A stretch of 64,000 bases of DNA, from contig NZ_JAJBZG010000005.1 of NCBI RefSeq assembly GCF_020552705.1, positions 744,001 to 808,000 of the forward strand. Reading direction: 5' to 3'. Of the stretch, positions 33,726-43,414 are shown piece by piece. Numbering within the stretch: position 1 is the first letter of the stretch; each line of letters starts with the position of its first letter. The notes under the pieces are model-generated. The model had not been told where the DNA came from. It saw only the letters and a list, made by a program, of their open reading frames with translations, and searched no databases. Origin of the DNA: Christiangramia sediminis. GTDB taxonomy: Bacteria; Bacteroidota; Bacteroidia; Flavobacteriales; Flavobacteriaceae. The position numbers were made by a program, and so were the translations under genes.

Positions 33726-33921
33726 CTTCTAAATATTGTTTCATGTTTAGAAATTCTTAATAAACACCAGAGAAACATAAAGGTAGGTAATCTCAAATAT
33801 ATCAAAAAAGAGAGTTTTATTTTCTACTTCTAACCATCACTTGATTAATTTAATATTAATCATGCCCGGTTTTATGCTTTATTTAATTATCATAAATTGC
33901 GGCTCAAATGCATAATTGAAA

Positions 33922-34956
33922 ATGAAATATACACATCTTCCTAATACCGATATAAAAGTTAGTAAAATTTGTCTTGGCTCCATGACCTGGGGTCAGCAGA
34001 ATACCGAAGCTGAAGGTCATGAACAAATAGATTACGCGCTGGATAGGGGTGTGAATTTTATTGATACTGCCGAGATGTATTCTATTCCTGCCCGTCCTGA
34101 AACTCAGGGTAGCACAGAAAAAGTGATCGGGAGCTGGCTTAAGAAGACCGGTAGGCGTGATGATGTGGTGATCGCTTCAAAGGTAGCCGGACCGGCTGAA
34201 ATGGTTTCTCATATTCGAAAGGATCTTGGTTTTCATAAATCGGCAATAGAGGATGCGATTGATAAAAGCTTAAAAAGACTGCAAACAGATCATATAGATC
34301 TTTATCAATTACACTGGCCTGAACGAAATACTAATTTCTTCGGAAAAAGGGGGTACGAGAATGATAAGGATGAACCATGGGAAGATAATTTCAAAGAGAT
34401 CCTGGAGAATTTAAAGTACTTTATAGACAAAGGTAAAATAAGGCATATTGGTTTGTCTAATGAAACTCCTTTTGGGTTGATGCGCTTTCTTGAAGAAAGT
34501 AAGAATGATCTTCCCAGGGTGGTCACCGTTCAAAACCCCTATAATCTATTGAACCGAAAGGATGAAATTGGGCTAACGGAGATCTATCATCGTGAAAATG
34601 TAGGCCTCTTTCCTTATTCACCCTTGGGAATGGGAACTTTAAGTGGAAAACATCTCAATGGAATCCAGGAAAACACCAGGTTGAGTCTTTTTCCTCAATA
34701 TAAGCGGTATTCAAATCAGGAGGCCGTAAAGGCAACAAAAAAATATAAAGAACTGGCCGATAAGCATAATTTGAGCCTTACCCATTTATCCCTGGCTTTT
34801 GTGAATCAGCAGCCTTTTGTGACCAGTAATATTATTGGAGCCACCAATATGGATCAGTTAAAGGAGAATATTGAAAGTATTGATGTGGTTCTTTCGGAAG
34901 AGTTATTGGATGAAATAAACGAGATTCATAATTCTATCCCCAATCCCGCACCTTAA
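33922..34956 (+). CDS. Aldo-keto reductase (Tas-like)
   Basis: A 344-residue NADPH-dependent (alpha/beta)8 oxidoreductase. The catalytic tetrad is visible as Asp and Tyr in FIDTAEMY (near residues 48-55), Lys in IASKVAG and His in LYQLHWPERN. The last, together with TFFG/NFFGKRGYE and the overall length, resembles the E. coli Tas (AKR11-like) group. The physiological substrate is unknown. The ATG at 33922 is preferred to the TTG at 33916. Its stop shares the palindrome TTAA with the stop of the converging M23 peptidase gene. Confidence 0.88.
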   Translation: MKYTHLPNTDIKVSKICLGSMTWGQQNTEAEGHEQIDYALDRGVNFIDTAEMYSIPARPETQGSTEKVIGSWLKKTGRRDDVVIASKVAGPAEMVSHIRKDLGFHKSAIEDAIDKSLKRLQTDHIDLYQLHWPERNTNFFGKRGYENDKDEPWEDNFKEILENLKYFIDKGKIRHIGLSNETPFGLMRFLEESKNDLPRVVTVQNPYNLLNRKDEIGLTEIYHRENVGLFPYSPLGMGTLSGKHLNGIQENTRLSLFPQYKRYSNQEAVKATKKYKELADKHNLSLTHLSLAFVNQQPFVTSNIIGATNMDQLKENIESIDVVLSEELLDEINEIHNSIPNPAP

Positions 34957-36089
34957 TTGACAGATCTTACCAGACTTTCATGAATAAACATGGAACGGTC
35001 CAGGCTATCACGAACGTGGAACCAATCCTCTGTTTTTCCCTGGACCATTAAAGTCTCGCCGAATTTCCCTTTTTTGATGATAGAAGAATTATTGGAGGCA
35101 GGTTTATTCCTGAAATTTGCGGTTGGAGAATTCACCTTAATCCTGGAAGATATTTGCTCTTCTATGGATTCTTTATTTTCGGGTTCTTCGGTCAAATAAA
35201 CAAAGCCTAGCGGATCTATAGCGCCTTCATTCCTTCTGTAAATACCAAAATGTAAATGCGGCGGGGTGGTTCTCGCATTTCCGGTATTTCCTACAAATCC
35301 AAGCGTATCTCCGGCATTTACCCGGCGTAGACCAGGAACAATACTGTCTAGATGCGCATAATATAAAGATTGTTTACGTTTAGAATCCCGTAACCAGACC
35401 TGCTTGCCACCCAGGCCTTTTTCACCTGTAAAGCCGACTCTGCCTTGAGTTGGAGCTATCACCGGCGTACCTTTTTTAGCGAAAATATCAATTCCTTTAT
35501 GATTCCTTTTTCCACCGTCCCGAATATCCCCCCAGTAACTTCCAATATCCGCATTTTGTCCGTTTAGTACAGGAAAAAGGTAGGTCGGAGATTTTTTAAT
35601 GCTAATTTGGAATGGAGTATTTGCTTCGATTTCTGGCTGAATAAGGATCTTATAAAGCCCTTTTTCCTGGATCTCAAATTTTAAATTTCTGGTTTGAGGT
35701 TCACCAGATTTGATCTTCTGAAAATCTTTACTTTCGGAATCCGTTTTTTTATAGAGTTCAGAAAATACAAGGGTAGAAGAACTATCTGTAGTTGTTTCAG
35801 CTTCAATAACCTCACCGGGCATGAGGTAAGTCTCGTAAGAATAGATCGCAAAATTTCTCGGCTTTAATTGCCCGGTTTCAAGATATGGAAGTTCAATTTC
35901 CAGACTATCATCCAGTGCTTGCGGAATTCTACTTTGCCAGATCTCAAATATTTCATCTGAAATTTCTCTGTCTTTTTTATACTGCTCCTTTTCAGAAAGT
36001 CCGGTAATAAGTTCTTCAGCTTTTTCCAGCTGAGAGCAGGAAAAAAACAAAAGGCAGATAAAGAAAGAGAAAATTTTTATTGACCGCAT
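34953..36089 (-). CDS. M23 family metallopeptidase lipoprotein with SH3-like domain
   Basis: A 378-residue envelope protein with lipobox FFSC (Cys18), a middle beta domain, a LytM/M23 peptidase domain (about 180-285) and a C-terminal SH3-type domain (about 315-378; NFRNKPASNNSSIIKKGKFG). The zinc ligands are present: His and Asp in NHKGIDIFAKKG and the HLHFG motif with a preceding His. It should cut peptidoglycan cross-links or act in cell separation. It follows radA on the minus strand with a 45-bp gap. Confidence 0.9.
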   Translation of the reverse strand: MRSIKIFSFFICLLFFSCSQLEKAEELITGLSEKEQYKKDREISDEIFEIWQSRIPQALDDSLEIELPYLETGQLKPRNFAIYSYETYLMPGEVIEAETTTDSSSTLVFSELYKKTDSESKDFQKIKSGEPQTRNLKFEIQEKGLYKILIQPEIEANTPFQISIKKSPTYLFPVLNGQNADIGSYWGDIRDGGKRNHKGIDIFAKKGTPVIAPTQGRVGFTGEKGLGGKQVWLRDSKRKQSLYYAHLDSIVPGLRRVNAGDTLGFVGNTGNARTTPPHLHFGIYRRNEGAIDPLGFVYLTEEPENKESIEEQISSRIKVNSPTANFRNKPASNNSSIIKKGKFGETLMVQGKTEDWFHVRDSLDRSMFIHESLVRSVN

Positions 36090-36134
36090 ACATCATTCAG
36101 ATTGACCCAAATATACGCAGTAATTATGCCAATT

Positions 36135-37499
36135 TTAGCCAAAAAGATGACTCACCACATCTTCTATTTTAGCCACTTTAATGATCCTTATATTAAAATC
36201 GCCCTTCGGAATTTTACTTTGCTTAGATACCATAATAGAAGCGAAACCTAATTTTTCTGCTTCAATAATGCGTTGCTCAATTCGGGTTACGGGTCTAATT
36301 TCACCGGCAAGGCCTACTTCTGCTGCAAAACAGGTGTCTTTTTCCAGAGATACATCCTCGTTAGAAGAAAGTATGGCGGCAATCACGGCAAGATCTATGG
36401 CGGGGTCATCAACGCTAATTCCGCCGGTTACATTTAAAAAAACATCTTTTGCTCCCAGCCGGAAACCTGCTCTTTTCTCTAGCACGGCCAAAAGCATATT
36501 CAGTCTTTTAGCATTATAACCTGTAGTACTACGCTGAGGGGTGCCATAAACAGCAGTACTAACCAAAGCCTGGATCTCTATCATGAGAGGTCGCATTCCT
36601 TCCAGAGTGGAAGCAATGGCAGTTCCGCTAAGGTCTTCGTCATTTTTGGAAATGAGAATTTCAGAAGGATTGATCACTTCTCTTAATCCGCTGCCCTGCA
36701 TTTCATAGATTCCTAGCTCATGGGTAGAGCCAAATCTGTTCTTATGCGCTCTTAATATTCTATAAACATGGTTTCTATCCCCTTCAAACTGGAGAACCGT
36801 GTCTACCATATGTTCAAGGACTTTGGGCCCGGCAATACTACCTTCTTTAGTGATGTGGCCAATCAGGATCACCGGGGTATTGCTTTCTTTAGCAAATTTT
36901 ATAAGTTCTGCCGTACATTCCCTGATTTGAGAGATGCTGCCAGGCGAGCTTTCGATATAATCGCTGTGAAGTGTTTGAATGGAGTCTATAATGACCACTT
37001 CCGGTTCTACTTCTTCTACCTGCCGGAAGATGCTCTGGGTTTTGGTTTCAGTTAAAATAAAGCAATTAGCAGGATTAGGGTTTATACGTTCAGCTCTCAT
37101 TTTAATCTGCTGCTGGCTTTCCTCTCCCGAAACATACAGAACCTTATACTTAAGCCCTAAGGATATTTGTAATAAAAGTGTACTTTTTCCTATTCCCGGT
37201 TCACCACCAAGAAGGGTTAGGGATCCGGGTACAAGTCCACCGCCAAGAACCCGGTCTAATTCATTATTACCGGTGTTCATCCGGTTTTGAGGGGTATTTT
37301 CAATATCGGTTATCAGTAATGGTTTTGAAGCTTTTTTTGCTTCTTTTTTAGCTGAAGTTTTCCAATCCTTAGGATCTGGTTTTTGCACCAATTCTTCAAC
37401 TATGGTATTCCAGTCTCCACAGGAATTGCATTTTCCCTGCCATTTAGAATACTGCGCACCACATTTCTGACAATAATAGGTAGTCTTGACCTTGGCCAT
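36135..37499 (-). CDS. radA: DNA repair protein RadA (Sms)
   Basis: A 454-residue RecA-like ATPase involved in recombination intermediate processing and branch migration. The N-terminal zinc finger has Cys10, Cys13, Cys24 and Cys27; Walker A is GGEPGIGKSTLL near residue 96; the RadA-specific HKNRFGSTHELG is near residue 255; and the C-terminal Lon-like domain is present (about 280-454). It lies between the esterase-like gene (20 bp) and the M23 gene. Confidence 0.96.
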   Translation of the reverse strand: MAKVKTTYYCQKCGAQYSKWQGKCNSCGDWNTIVEELVQKPDPKDWKTSAKKEAKKASKPLLITDIENTPQNRMNTGNNELDRVLGGGLVPGSLTLLGGEPGIGKSTLLLQISLGLKYKVLYVSGEESQQQIKMRAERINPNPANCFILTETKTQSIFRQVEEVEPEVVIIDSIQTLHSDYIESSPGSISQIRECTAELIKFAKESNTPVILIGHITKEGSIAGPKVLEHMVDTVLQFEGDRNHVYRILRAHKNRFGSTHELGIYEMQGSGLREVINPSEILISKNDEDLSGTAIASTLEGMRPLMIEIQALVSTAVYGTPQRSTTGYNAKRLNMLLAVLEKRAGFRLGAKDVFLNVTGGISVDDPAIDLAVIAAILSSNEDVSLEKDTCFAAEVGLAGEIRPVTRIEQRIIEAEKLGFASIMVSKQSKIPKGDFNIRIIKVAKIEDVVSHLFG

Positions 37500-37518
37500 T
37501 TAATAGATCTATTTTATG

Positions 37519-38667
37519 CTAATAACCGAAATCTTTTTTAATCGCCTCGGCTTTTTCAAGCATAAAATCTGTGTCTAAAAATGCTATTTTTTCCTGACCG
37601 TAAGCATTCTGATATATTCTCATTGCTTTCTTGGGATTTCCGGTTTCTTCTTCATAGCGGGCTTCAAAGAAAGTACCCAGCATGGTCCCGGGGTAGTGAT
37701 CAAAAGCCATTTTATATAATATTTTATAATCTTCCCAGTTTCTTGTCTTTTCTATAGCTTTATAGACAGCCATAAAGTCGTTCACGCTAATTTTTCTTTC
37801 CAGACCATATAATTCTTTGATGGAATTATATTTATCAGCTAAATACTGGGAGGGAGAAACTGAAGTTTGAAGAAGTATTTCGTTATAATCCTTCGTTGAA
37901 ATAGGCCTGTAGATCTCAAACATGCTGGATATTGCCGAGGGAATTGCTTTTCCTACCAGCGAGTAATGAGTTTCATCTTCAAAATTCTGGAATTTATAGG
38001 AAACCATTTCATTGTCAATATTTTTCAACTGATTATCGAAACTTAAAATATCATTCTTGAGTTTTGGAATATCCTCACTGCTGGTGGCCAAATAGAACCA
38101 TTTTTTTGATTGAGCTGTTTGCAGGGCGTTTGTAACTCTATTCGCCATTTCGGGCGCAAGATCGGGGCTAAGATTGATGTATCCCTGGAATATTGGCGCC
38201 TGTTTTAGCAGGTAATAATTAATGAAATTAGAGGTAAAATCATGACCTACGATAATCCTAAAATTTGCAGTCCTGTATTTTTGATCTAATTGAGCCAAAA
38301 GGTCCATTCCAATAAATTCGAAGAATTTAGCTCCTTTGCCTTCCGGTAAGAAATTTTTGTCGGAATAATAGGTGTCATCCATACGAATCCCATCCTGATT
38401 GATTCCCACTACGATCATTTCCGGGATGTCTTCCCAGTAAGAATAATAGTCAACCATTCCCGCTACGGGCTCGAATAAATAATCTCCATCGAGAACCACT
38501 ACCACGGGATAGCGTTTTTCAGAATTTTCTTCGTAATTCCTTGGTAACTGGACTTTTATCTGCCTGGTTTCACCAAGTTTTTGAGAGGAAATACTTTCGT
38601 ATTTGATCTGTGAATTGCTCACTATTGGCAATGAAATTGCCAATAGCAAAAGTAATAATCGTTTCAT
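37519..38667 (-). CDS. Esterase-like alpha/beta-hydrolase-fold protein lacking the usual nucleophile
   Basis: A 382-residue exported protein (signal peptide to about residue 19) of the esterase D/Fes-like family, with the early beta-strand motif RYPVVVVLDGDYLFEP. Where family members have GHSxGG at the nucleophile elbow, this protein has GHDFTS, with Asp143 replacing Ser. The C-terminal 100 residues are helical. It may be an inactive hydrolase with a binding role, or the catalysis may differ. It lies between the flippase-like gene and radA. Confidence 0.78.
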   Translation of the reverse strand: MKRLLLLLLAISLPIVSNSQIKYESISSQKLGETRQIKVQLPRNYEENSEKRYPVVVVLDGDYLFEPVAGMVDYYSYWEDIPEMIVVGINQDGIRMDDTYYSDKNFLPEGKGAKFFEFIGMDLLAQLDQKYRTANFRIIVGHDFTSNFINYYLLKQAPIFQGYINLSPDLAPEMANRVTNALQTAQSKKWFYLATSSEDIPKLKNDILSFDNQLKNIDNEMVSYKFQNFEDETHYSLVGKAIPSAISSMFEIYRPISTKDYNEILLQTSVSPSQYLADKYNSIKELYGLERKISVNDFMAVYKAIEKTRNWEDYKILYKMAFDHYPGTMLGTFFEARYEEETGNPKKAMRIYQNAYGQEKIAFLDTDFMLEKAEAIKKDFGY

Positions 38668-38702
38668 AGGTGTAGTATTGATTCGGGCCTACAATATAAC
38701 TA

Positions 38703-39668
38703 TTATTTCCTATTGTTTAAAAACGGAAGTAAAATAAAGGATAAGCCTCCAAACAGCAGTACTACAAAGGTTTGCGTTGCCCAGGAAATCCATCCGAAGG
38801 CTTCAGCTGCATGATTCTGAATTCCAAAAAAGATCAGAACACCACCTACAGCAAGTGGATAAACACCTATCCCCCCGTTAGTTGCAGAGACGGCAAAAGA
38901 TCCAACTACGAATGCGGCCATAATAATTCCTATCGGCGTATTCGCTGTTTCCGGAATGCTTAATTTGATAACGAAGAACATGATAAGGTACATGGTCCAG
39001 ATGAAAATAGTATGGAAGATAAAAGCCCATTTTTGTTCCATTTTCAGAATGCTTCTCATGCCTTCCAGGAGGCCTTTGGCTAGCTTCTTTATTTTTTTAA
39101 AGGGTAGCCAACTTGACCGGCGTATTATGTTAAGACCAATAATTATAAATACAACCAGCCCAAGAAAAATAAGGAATGTGTTTAAAGGTTTGATGTTTTG
39201 ATCGCTGAGGTAGGCCAGGAGATCATCGGTTTGCAAAATTAAAGCCACTCCAATAATAAGCATCAGAATTAAAAGATCTGCCACTCTTTCGGATATAATT
39301 GTTCCAAAACCCTTTTCAAAAGGCACATTCTCGTAGGTAGAAAGGGTGACCGCTCTTAGAACTTCTCCTGAACGAGGAATTCCAAAATTTGCCAGATAAG
39401 CTACCATCACGGCCATAAATCTATTTGCCTGAGAAGACTTATAACCCATTGGTTCCAGCATAAACTTCCAGCGATATGCCCGTGAAAAATGGGAGACTGT
39501 TCCAAGGATAAACGATACAAAGATCCAGAACTTATTGGCGTCTATAATACTCTGCCAGAGATTTTCCCGTTCCTGTGCTGTAGAACTTTTTAAAGAATAC
39601 CAGATCAAAAAAATCCCCAGAAACAAGGGGATACTGATCTTTAATATTCTGATGAATTTTTTTTTCAA
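38703..39668 (-). CDS. Lysylphosphatidylglycerol synthase TM-region/YbhN family membrane protein
   Basis: A 321-residue polytopic inner-membrane protein with about eight transmembrane helices, of the UPF0104/DUF2156-free flippase-like type. The conserved stretches are FSRAYRWKFML near residue 61, NFGIPRSGEVLRAVTLS near residue 94, and ATNGGIGVYPLAVGG near residue 260. It has only the membrane part and no aminoacyl transferase domain, so a lipid-handling or flippase-like role is more likely than lysyl-lipid synthesis. It is 6 bp after panD. Confidence 0.83.
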   Translation of the reverse strand: MKKKFIRILKISIPLFLGIFLIWYSLKSSTAQERENLWQSIIDANKFWIFVSFILGTVSHFSRAYRWKFMLEPMGYKSSQANRFMAVMVAYLANFGIPRSGEVLRAVTLSTYENVPFEKGFGTIISERVADLLILMLIIGVALILQTDDLLAYLSDQNIKPLNTFLIFLGLVVFIIIGLNIIRRSSWLPFKKIKKLAKGLLEGMRSILKMEQKWAFIFHTIFIWTMYLIMFFVIKLSIPETANTPIGIIMAAFVVGSFAVSATNGGIGVYPLAVGGVLIFFGIQNHAAEAFGWISWATQTFVVLLFGGLSFILLPFLNNRK

Positions 39669-39674
39669 AAATAC

Positions 39675-40025
39675 TTACTTCAGTAAATTAGTTTCTTCGT
39701 CTGGAAATACGAGAGCCGGTTTAAAATTCCTCGCTTCTTCCAGTTCTATAATTCCATAGGCTATAATAATAAGAATATCGCCTTTAGCAACTTTACGAGC
39801 GGCTGCACCGTTTAAAGTAATTTCCCCGGTATTTCTTGGGCCAGGAATTACATAAGTTTCCAGGCGTTCTCCATTGTTGTTATTTACAATCTGTACTTTT
39901 TCACCTTCAATAATATTAGCAGCTTCCATAAGATCCTCATCTATGGTCACACTGCCTATATAGTTAAGATCGGCTCCGGTTACTTTTACCCTGTGAATTT
40001 TTGATTTTACTACGTGAATTTGCAT
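39675..40025 (-). CDS. panD: Aspartate 1-decarboxylase (PanD)
   Basis: Decarboxylates aspartate to beta-alanine for pantothenate. The 116-residue proenzyme starts [20 protein letters not shown]; Gly24-Ser25 is the self-cleavage site that generates the pyruvoyl group, and Lys9 and Arg54-region residues are typical. The start was moved 11 codons downstream from the longest frame because the extension lies in the panC end region and is not conserved. The gene follows panC by 7 bp; together they make beta-alanine and then join it to pantoate. Confidence 0.95.
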   Translation of the reverse strand: MQIHVVKSKIHRVKVTGADLNYIGSVTIDEDLMEAANIIEGEKVQIVNNNNGERLETYVIPGPRNTGEITLNGAAARKVAKGDILIIIAYGIIELEEARNFKPALVFPDEETNLLK

Positions 40026-40032
40026 TTCTAAA

Positions 40033-40884
40033 TTAGTTGTCCAGAGCAATATTATCAATCAATCTAATATCATCGGCATAGGCCGCAATAAAAGCTCTGT
40101 ATTGTTTTCCTTTTTCTTTTATATTTATTTTTTTCAAAGTCTCTACATCTGCAATTTGAAAATACTCCAGTTTGAGATGCTGATTATCTTTAAATCTATT
40201 TTCCACCCAATTGGTGATATAACTTGCACTTTCTGTGCCAAATAGTTGGCTGGCACCCGTTAAGGTTTCGTAAATAAAGGCGGCTTCTATTCGATTTTGG
40301 CTACTTAGACGTTCATTTCTGGATGACCTTGCAAGTCCCGATTCTTCTCTTAGAATTGGACAGCCTATAATTTCCACGGGTAAACCGGTTTTATCAGTTA
40401 ATTTTCTGATGATCTGCAGTTGCTGATAATCCTTTTCCCCAAAAAAGGCTTTTTCTGGAGTGATTGTTTCGAAAAGATGTTTCACCACGGTACCTACCCC
40501 GTCAAAATGGCCGTGTCTAAATTCACCTTCCATTACCGATTCTAATCCTTCAAAATCAAATTTTTCAGATGAAATATGTTCTCCATATAACTCATTCGCG
40601 TTTGGTGAAAATACCCATATATCTGGAGTCTCGGCCTTTAAAAGTTCCAGGTCTCTTTCTAAATTCCGCGGATACTTTTCCAGATCTTTTGGATTGTCAA
40701 ATTGGGTTGGATTCACGAAAATACTTACGATGACCTGGTCCGATCTTCTTAAAGCATTTTTCACCAGAGAAAGGTGTCCGTCATGAAGTGCTCCCATTGT
40801 TGGAACTAATCCAACGCTTTTCCCAGCAGATTTTATCTTCTGAATAGCCTGTATAAGTGGTTGTTTCTCCCTAAAAACCTGCAT
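40033..40884 (-). CDS. panC: Pantothenate synthetase
   Basis: Condenses pantoate with beta-alanine using ATP to give pantothenate, the coenzyme A precursor. The 283-residue enzyme shows [15 protein letters not shown] (HxGH motif near residues 34-37), [24 protein letters not shown] and SSRNERLS, all typical. It is the first gene of the run panC, panD, flippase-like, esterase-like, radA, M23 and is divergent from the half-length glycogen synthase gene. Confidence 0.96.
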   Translation of the reverse strand: MQVFREKQPLIQAIQKIKSAGKSVGLVPTMGALHDGHLSLVKNALRRSDQVIVSIFVNPTQFDNPKDLEKYPRNLERDLELLKAETPDIWVFSPNANELYGEHISSEKFDFEGLESVMEGEFRHGHFDGVGTVVKHLFETITPEKAFFGEKDYQQLQIIRKLTDKTGLPVEIIGCPILREESGLARSSRNERLSSQNRIEAAFIYETLTGASQLFGTESASYITNWVENRFKDNQHLKLEYFQIADVETLKKINIKEKGKQYRAFIAAYADDIRLIDNIALDN

Positions 40885-40907
40885 TTTATTATAAAATTAA
40901 CAGCGTG

Positions 40908-40915
40908 CAAACTTA
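40908..40915 (-). promoter_or_regulatory. -7 box of panC
   Basis: On the minus strand TAAGTTTG, an exact TAnnTTTG match, 23 bp before the ATG. No TTG at the ideal distance. Confidence 0.45.
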
Positions 40916-40946
40916 ATATATCTCTGGCAATCTGCATAAATTTTTG

Positions 40947-40954
40947 TAATTTTG
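40947..40954 (+). promoter_or_regulatory. -7 box of the glycogen synthase-like gene
   Basis: TAATTTTG, an exact TAnnTTTG match, 40 bp before the ATG. It is divergent from the panC box, 31 bp away. Confidence 0.45.
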
Positions 40955-40994
40955 CGTGTTTTTTATTCGGAAACGTAACTAAAGTAAAGAATTT

Positions 40995-41810
40995 ATGAAA
41001 GATAAGAGAGTGTTATACGTCTCATCTGAAGTTATACCCTACTTACCTGAAACCGATATCTCCTCAACCTCTTTTGAAGCTGCGAAAATGGTGAATAACC
41101 TGGGAGGGCAAATCAGGATTTTTATGCCAAGGTTCGGGAATATCAATGAACGCAGACATCAATTACATGAAGTAATTCGTCTGTCGGGAATGAATCTTGT
41201 GATCAATGACCTGGATATGCCGCTTATTATAAAAGTAGCCTCTATTCCAAAAGAAAGAATGCAGGTCTACTTCATAGATAATGAAGATTATTTTAAAAGG
41301 AAGGCAACTTTAACTGACGAGGACGGAAATCTCTTTTCTGATAATGACGAAAGAGCTATATTTTTTGCAAAAGGAGTTATAGAAACAGTTAAAAAATTAA
41401 ACTGGTCACCGGATATCATTCATGTACATGGCTGGTTATCGTCTTTACTTCCATTGTATCTAAGGAATTATTATGGTAATGAACCTTTGTTCAAAGATTC
41501 AAAAATTGTAACCTCTGTTTACAATCAAAGTTTTGATGGAACGTTAGATGAAGAGTTGAGAGAGAAAATTTTGTTTGATGGCTTTGAGAATGCAAACGTA
41601 AAACATTTAAAAACTCCTAATTTTGTAAACCTCATTAAAACTGCGGTTGATAATTCTGATGCTGTGGTTATGGGTGGAGACAATGTGCCGGAAGAATTGA
41701 AGACATACGTTGATAAACTTAATAAACCGGTACTTCCATTTACTGAAAAAGAGAATTTCTCTCACGCCTATCAGGAATTTTACGACACTAAAGTATTGTC
41801 TGAAAAGTAA
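40995..41810 (+). CDS. Half-length glycogen/starch synthase-like protein (GT5 N-terminal domain only)
   Basis: A 271-residue protein matching the N-terminal catalytic half of glycogen synthase (YVSSEVIPYLPE, then IHVHGWLSSLLPLYL near residue 140). Full glycogen synthases are about 480 residues. The KTGGL loop that binds ADP-glucose is replaced by ETDISSTSF, and the C-terminal Rossmann domain is absent. It is therefore unlikely to make glycogen. It lies immediately upstream of a DUF4270 lipoprotein gene and glmS, as is common in flavobacteria. Confidence 0.82.
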   Translation: MKDKRVLYVSSEVIPYLPETDISSTSFEAAKMVNNLGGQIRIFMPRFGNINERRHQLHEVIRLSGMNLVINDLDMPLIIKVASIPKERMQVYFIDNEDYFKRKATLTDEDGNLFSDNDERAIFFAKGVIETVKKLNWSPDIIHVHGWLSSLLPLYLRNYYGNEPLFKDSKIVTSVYNQSFDGTLDEELREKILFDGFENANVKHLKTPNFVNLIKTAVDNSDAVVMGGDNVPEELKTYVDKLNKPVLPFTEKENFSHAYQEFYDTKVLSEK

Positions 41811-41822
41811 GAAAAGTATTAA

Positions 41823-43406
41823 ATGAGATTAAATAAATTATTTAAAATGACAGCTGTCGCGGCTGTTGTTTTCGCTTTTGTAGCCTGTGATGAAGATTTT
41901 ACAGAAATTGGAGGAGAAATTATTAATAATCCTTCAAATGTTGAGTTAAGAGAAGTGGAAGTGAATGCCTATTCTCAAAAATTAAATTCTTTACAAACCA
42001 ATAATTTGGATAACTATTTTCTTGGTTCTGTTAACCATCCGGTCTATGGAGAAAGCACTGCGAGTATTGTAACCCAGGTAGGTTTGTCGGCTCCAGATCC
42101 AGACTTTGGGGAGAATGTTCAACTGGACAGTGTGGTGATGACCATTCCATATTATTCAACAGAAGTGCAGTCCTCAAATAATGAATCTGAAATTGAATAT
42201 AAATTGGATTCAGTTTACGGAGATGGATCGTTAAATCTGAAAATTTACGAAACAGGATTTTTTCTGAGTGATCTAGATCCAGATGCTAATTTTGAGCAAA
42301 GTCAAAAATATTATTCAGACCAGCAGGACCTTGTGGAGCAAAATATCCTTGGAGCACCTTTATACACTGAAAATAATTTTGAACCATCTAATGAAGCCTA
42401 TTTTTCATATGAATTGAATAATGTTGGTGATAATGATACGATTACCAATGCGCCGGCACTCAGGGTACAACTCCCTGTCGATTTCTTTGAAGAAAAATTT
42501 ATTAATAAAATAGGTTCTGATGATCTGAGGGATAATAATAGTTTTAAAAATTATTTTAGAAGTCTATTATTTAAGGCTGAACCTAATGGCACCGGCAATC
42601 GTCAGGTTTTATTGAATCTTTCAAGTCAGGACGCGAAAATCAGCCTGTATTATACTTCTGAAGTAGAGGGAAATGATGGAGAGATCGAAAGAGTGAGAGG
42701 CTCCTATGCCTTGAATATTTTCGGAAATAATCGTTTCAATACTTACACGGGAGAGTTTCCTGCAGATATTCTTCAAAATATCGAAAGTCAGTCCACGGAA
42801 ACCGGTGCTGAAAATCTTTATTTAAAAGCCCAGGAAGGAAGTATGGCCGTAATAGAGTTATTTCCAGATCCGGAAGTGCTGGAAAATTTGAAAGAAGAAG
42901 ATTTGTTGGTAAATGAAGCCGATCTTACTTTTTATATAAACGAAGATCTGGCTGCTGATGAATTACAGCCCAGACGCTTGTATCTATATGATCTGAAAAA
43001 TAATACCATTATTGCAGATTATGCGCTGGATGGTACTTACAGTCCTTCTTTTCCTGAAGTATCCCTATCTAATTTCTCCCAACCTTTGAAAGTAGCGGAA
43101 GATGAAAGTGGATCTTTTTATAAATTGAGAATCACCAATCACGTTAGCAATATAATTAATGAAGATGCTGAGAATGTTAGATTAGGACTGGTTGTGGTTG
43201 CAAATATAAATTCTCTTGTGGTGAGAAATCAGCAAGGTGCTATTGCAGGCGCGATAATGTCATCGACCAGAGAATCATCTCCTGTCATAGAGCAGGTGCC
43301 ATCAGGGACTTTATTGTCTCCTTACGGAACCGTCTTGCATGGTAACCTCTCTGCAGATGATGAAAAAAGATTGAAATTAAAAATTTATTATACCAACTTT
43401 AATTAG
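41823..43406 (+). CDS. DUF4270 family lipoprotein
   Basis: A 527-residue lipoprotein with lipobox FVAC (Cys22), followed by a family-typical sequence rich in beta structure: DEDFTEIGGEII, DSVVMTIPYY, and the C-terminal LSPYGTVLHG. The DUF4270 family is restricted to Bacteroidota and its function is unknown. The gene lies 12 bp after the glycogen synthase-like gene and 8 bp before glmS, so the three are probably cotranscribed. Confidence 0.85.
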   Translation: MRLNKLFKMTAVAAVVFAFVACDEDFTEIGGEIINNPSNVELREVEVNAYSQKLNSLQTNNLDNYFLGSVNHPVYGESTASIVTQVGLSAPDPDFGENVQLDSVVMTIPYYSTEVQSSNNESEIEYKLDSVYGDGSLNLKIYETGFFLSDLDPDANFEQSQKYYSDQQDLVEQNILGAPLYTENNFEPSNEAYFSYELNNVGDNDTITNAPALRVQLPVDFFEEKFINKIGSDDLRDNNSFKNYFRSLLFKAEPNGTGNRQVLLNLSSQDAKISLYYTSEVEGNDGEIERVRGSYALNIFGNNRFNTYTGEFPADILQNIESQSTETGAENLYLKAQEGSMAVIELFPDPEVLENLKEEDLLVNEADLTFYINEDLAADELQPRRLYLYDLKNNTIIADYALDGTYSPSFPEVSLSNFSQPLKVAEDESGSFYKLRITNHVSNIINEDAENVRLGLVVVANINSLVVRNQQGAIAGAIMSSTRESSPVIEQVPSGTLLSPYGTVLHGNLSADDEKRLKLKIYYTNFN

Positions 43407-43414
43407 TAGAAAAG

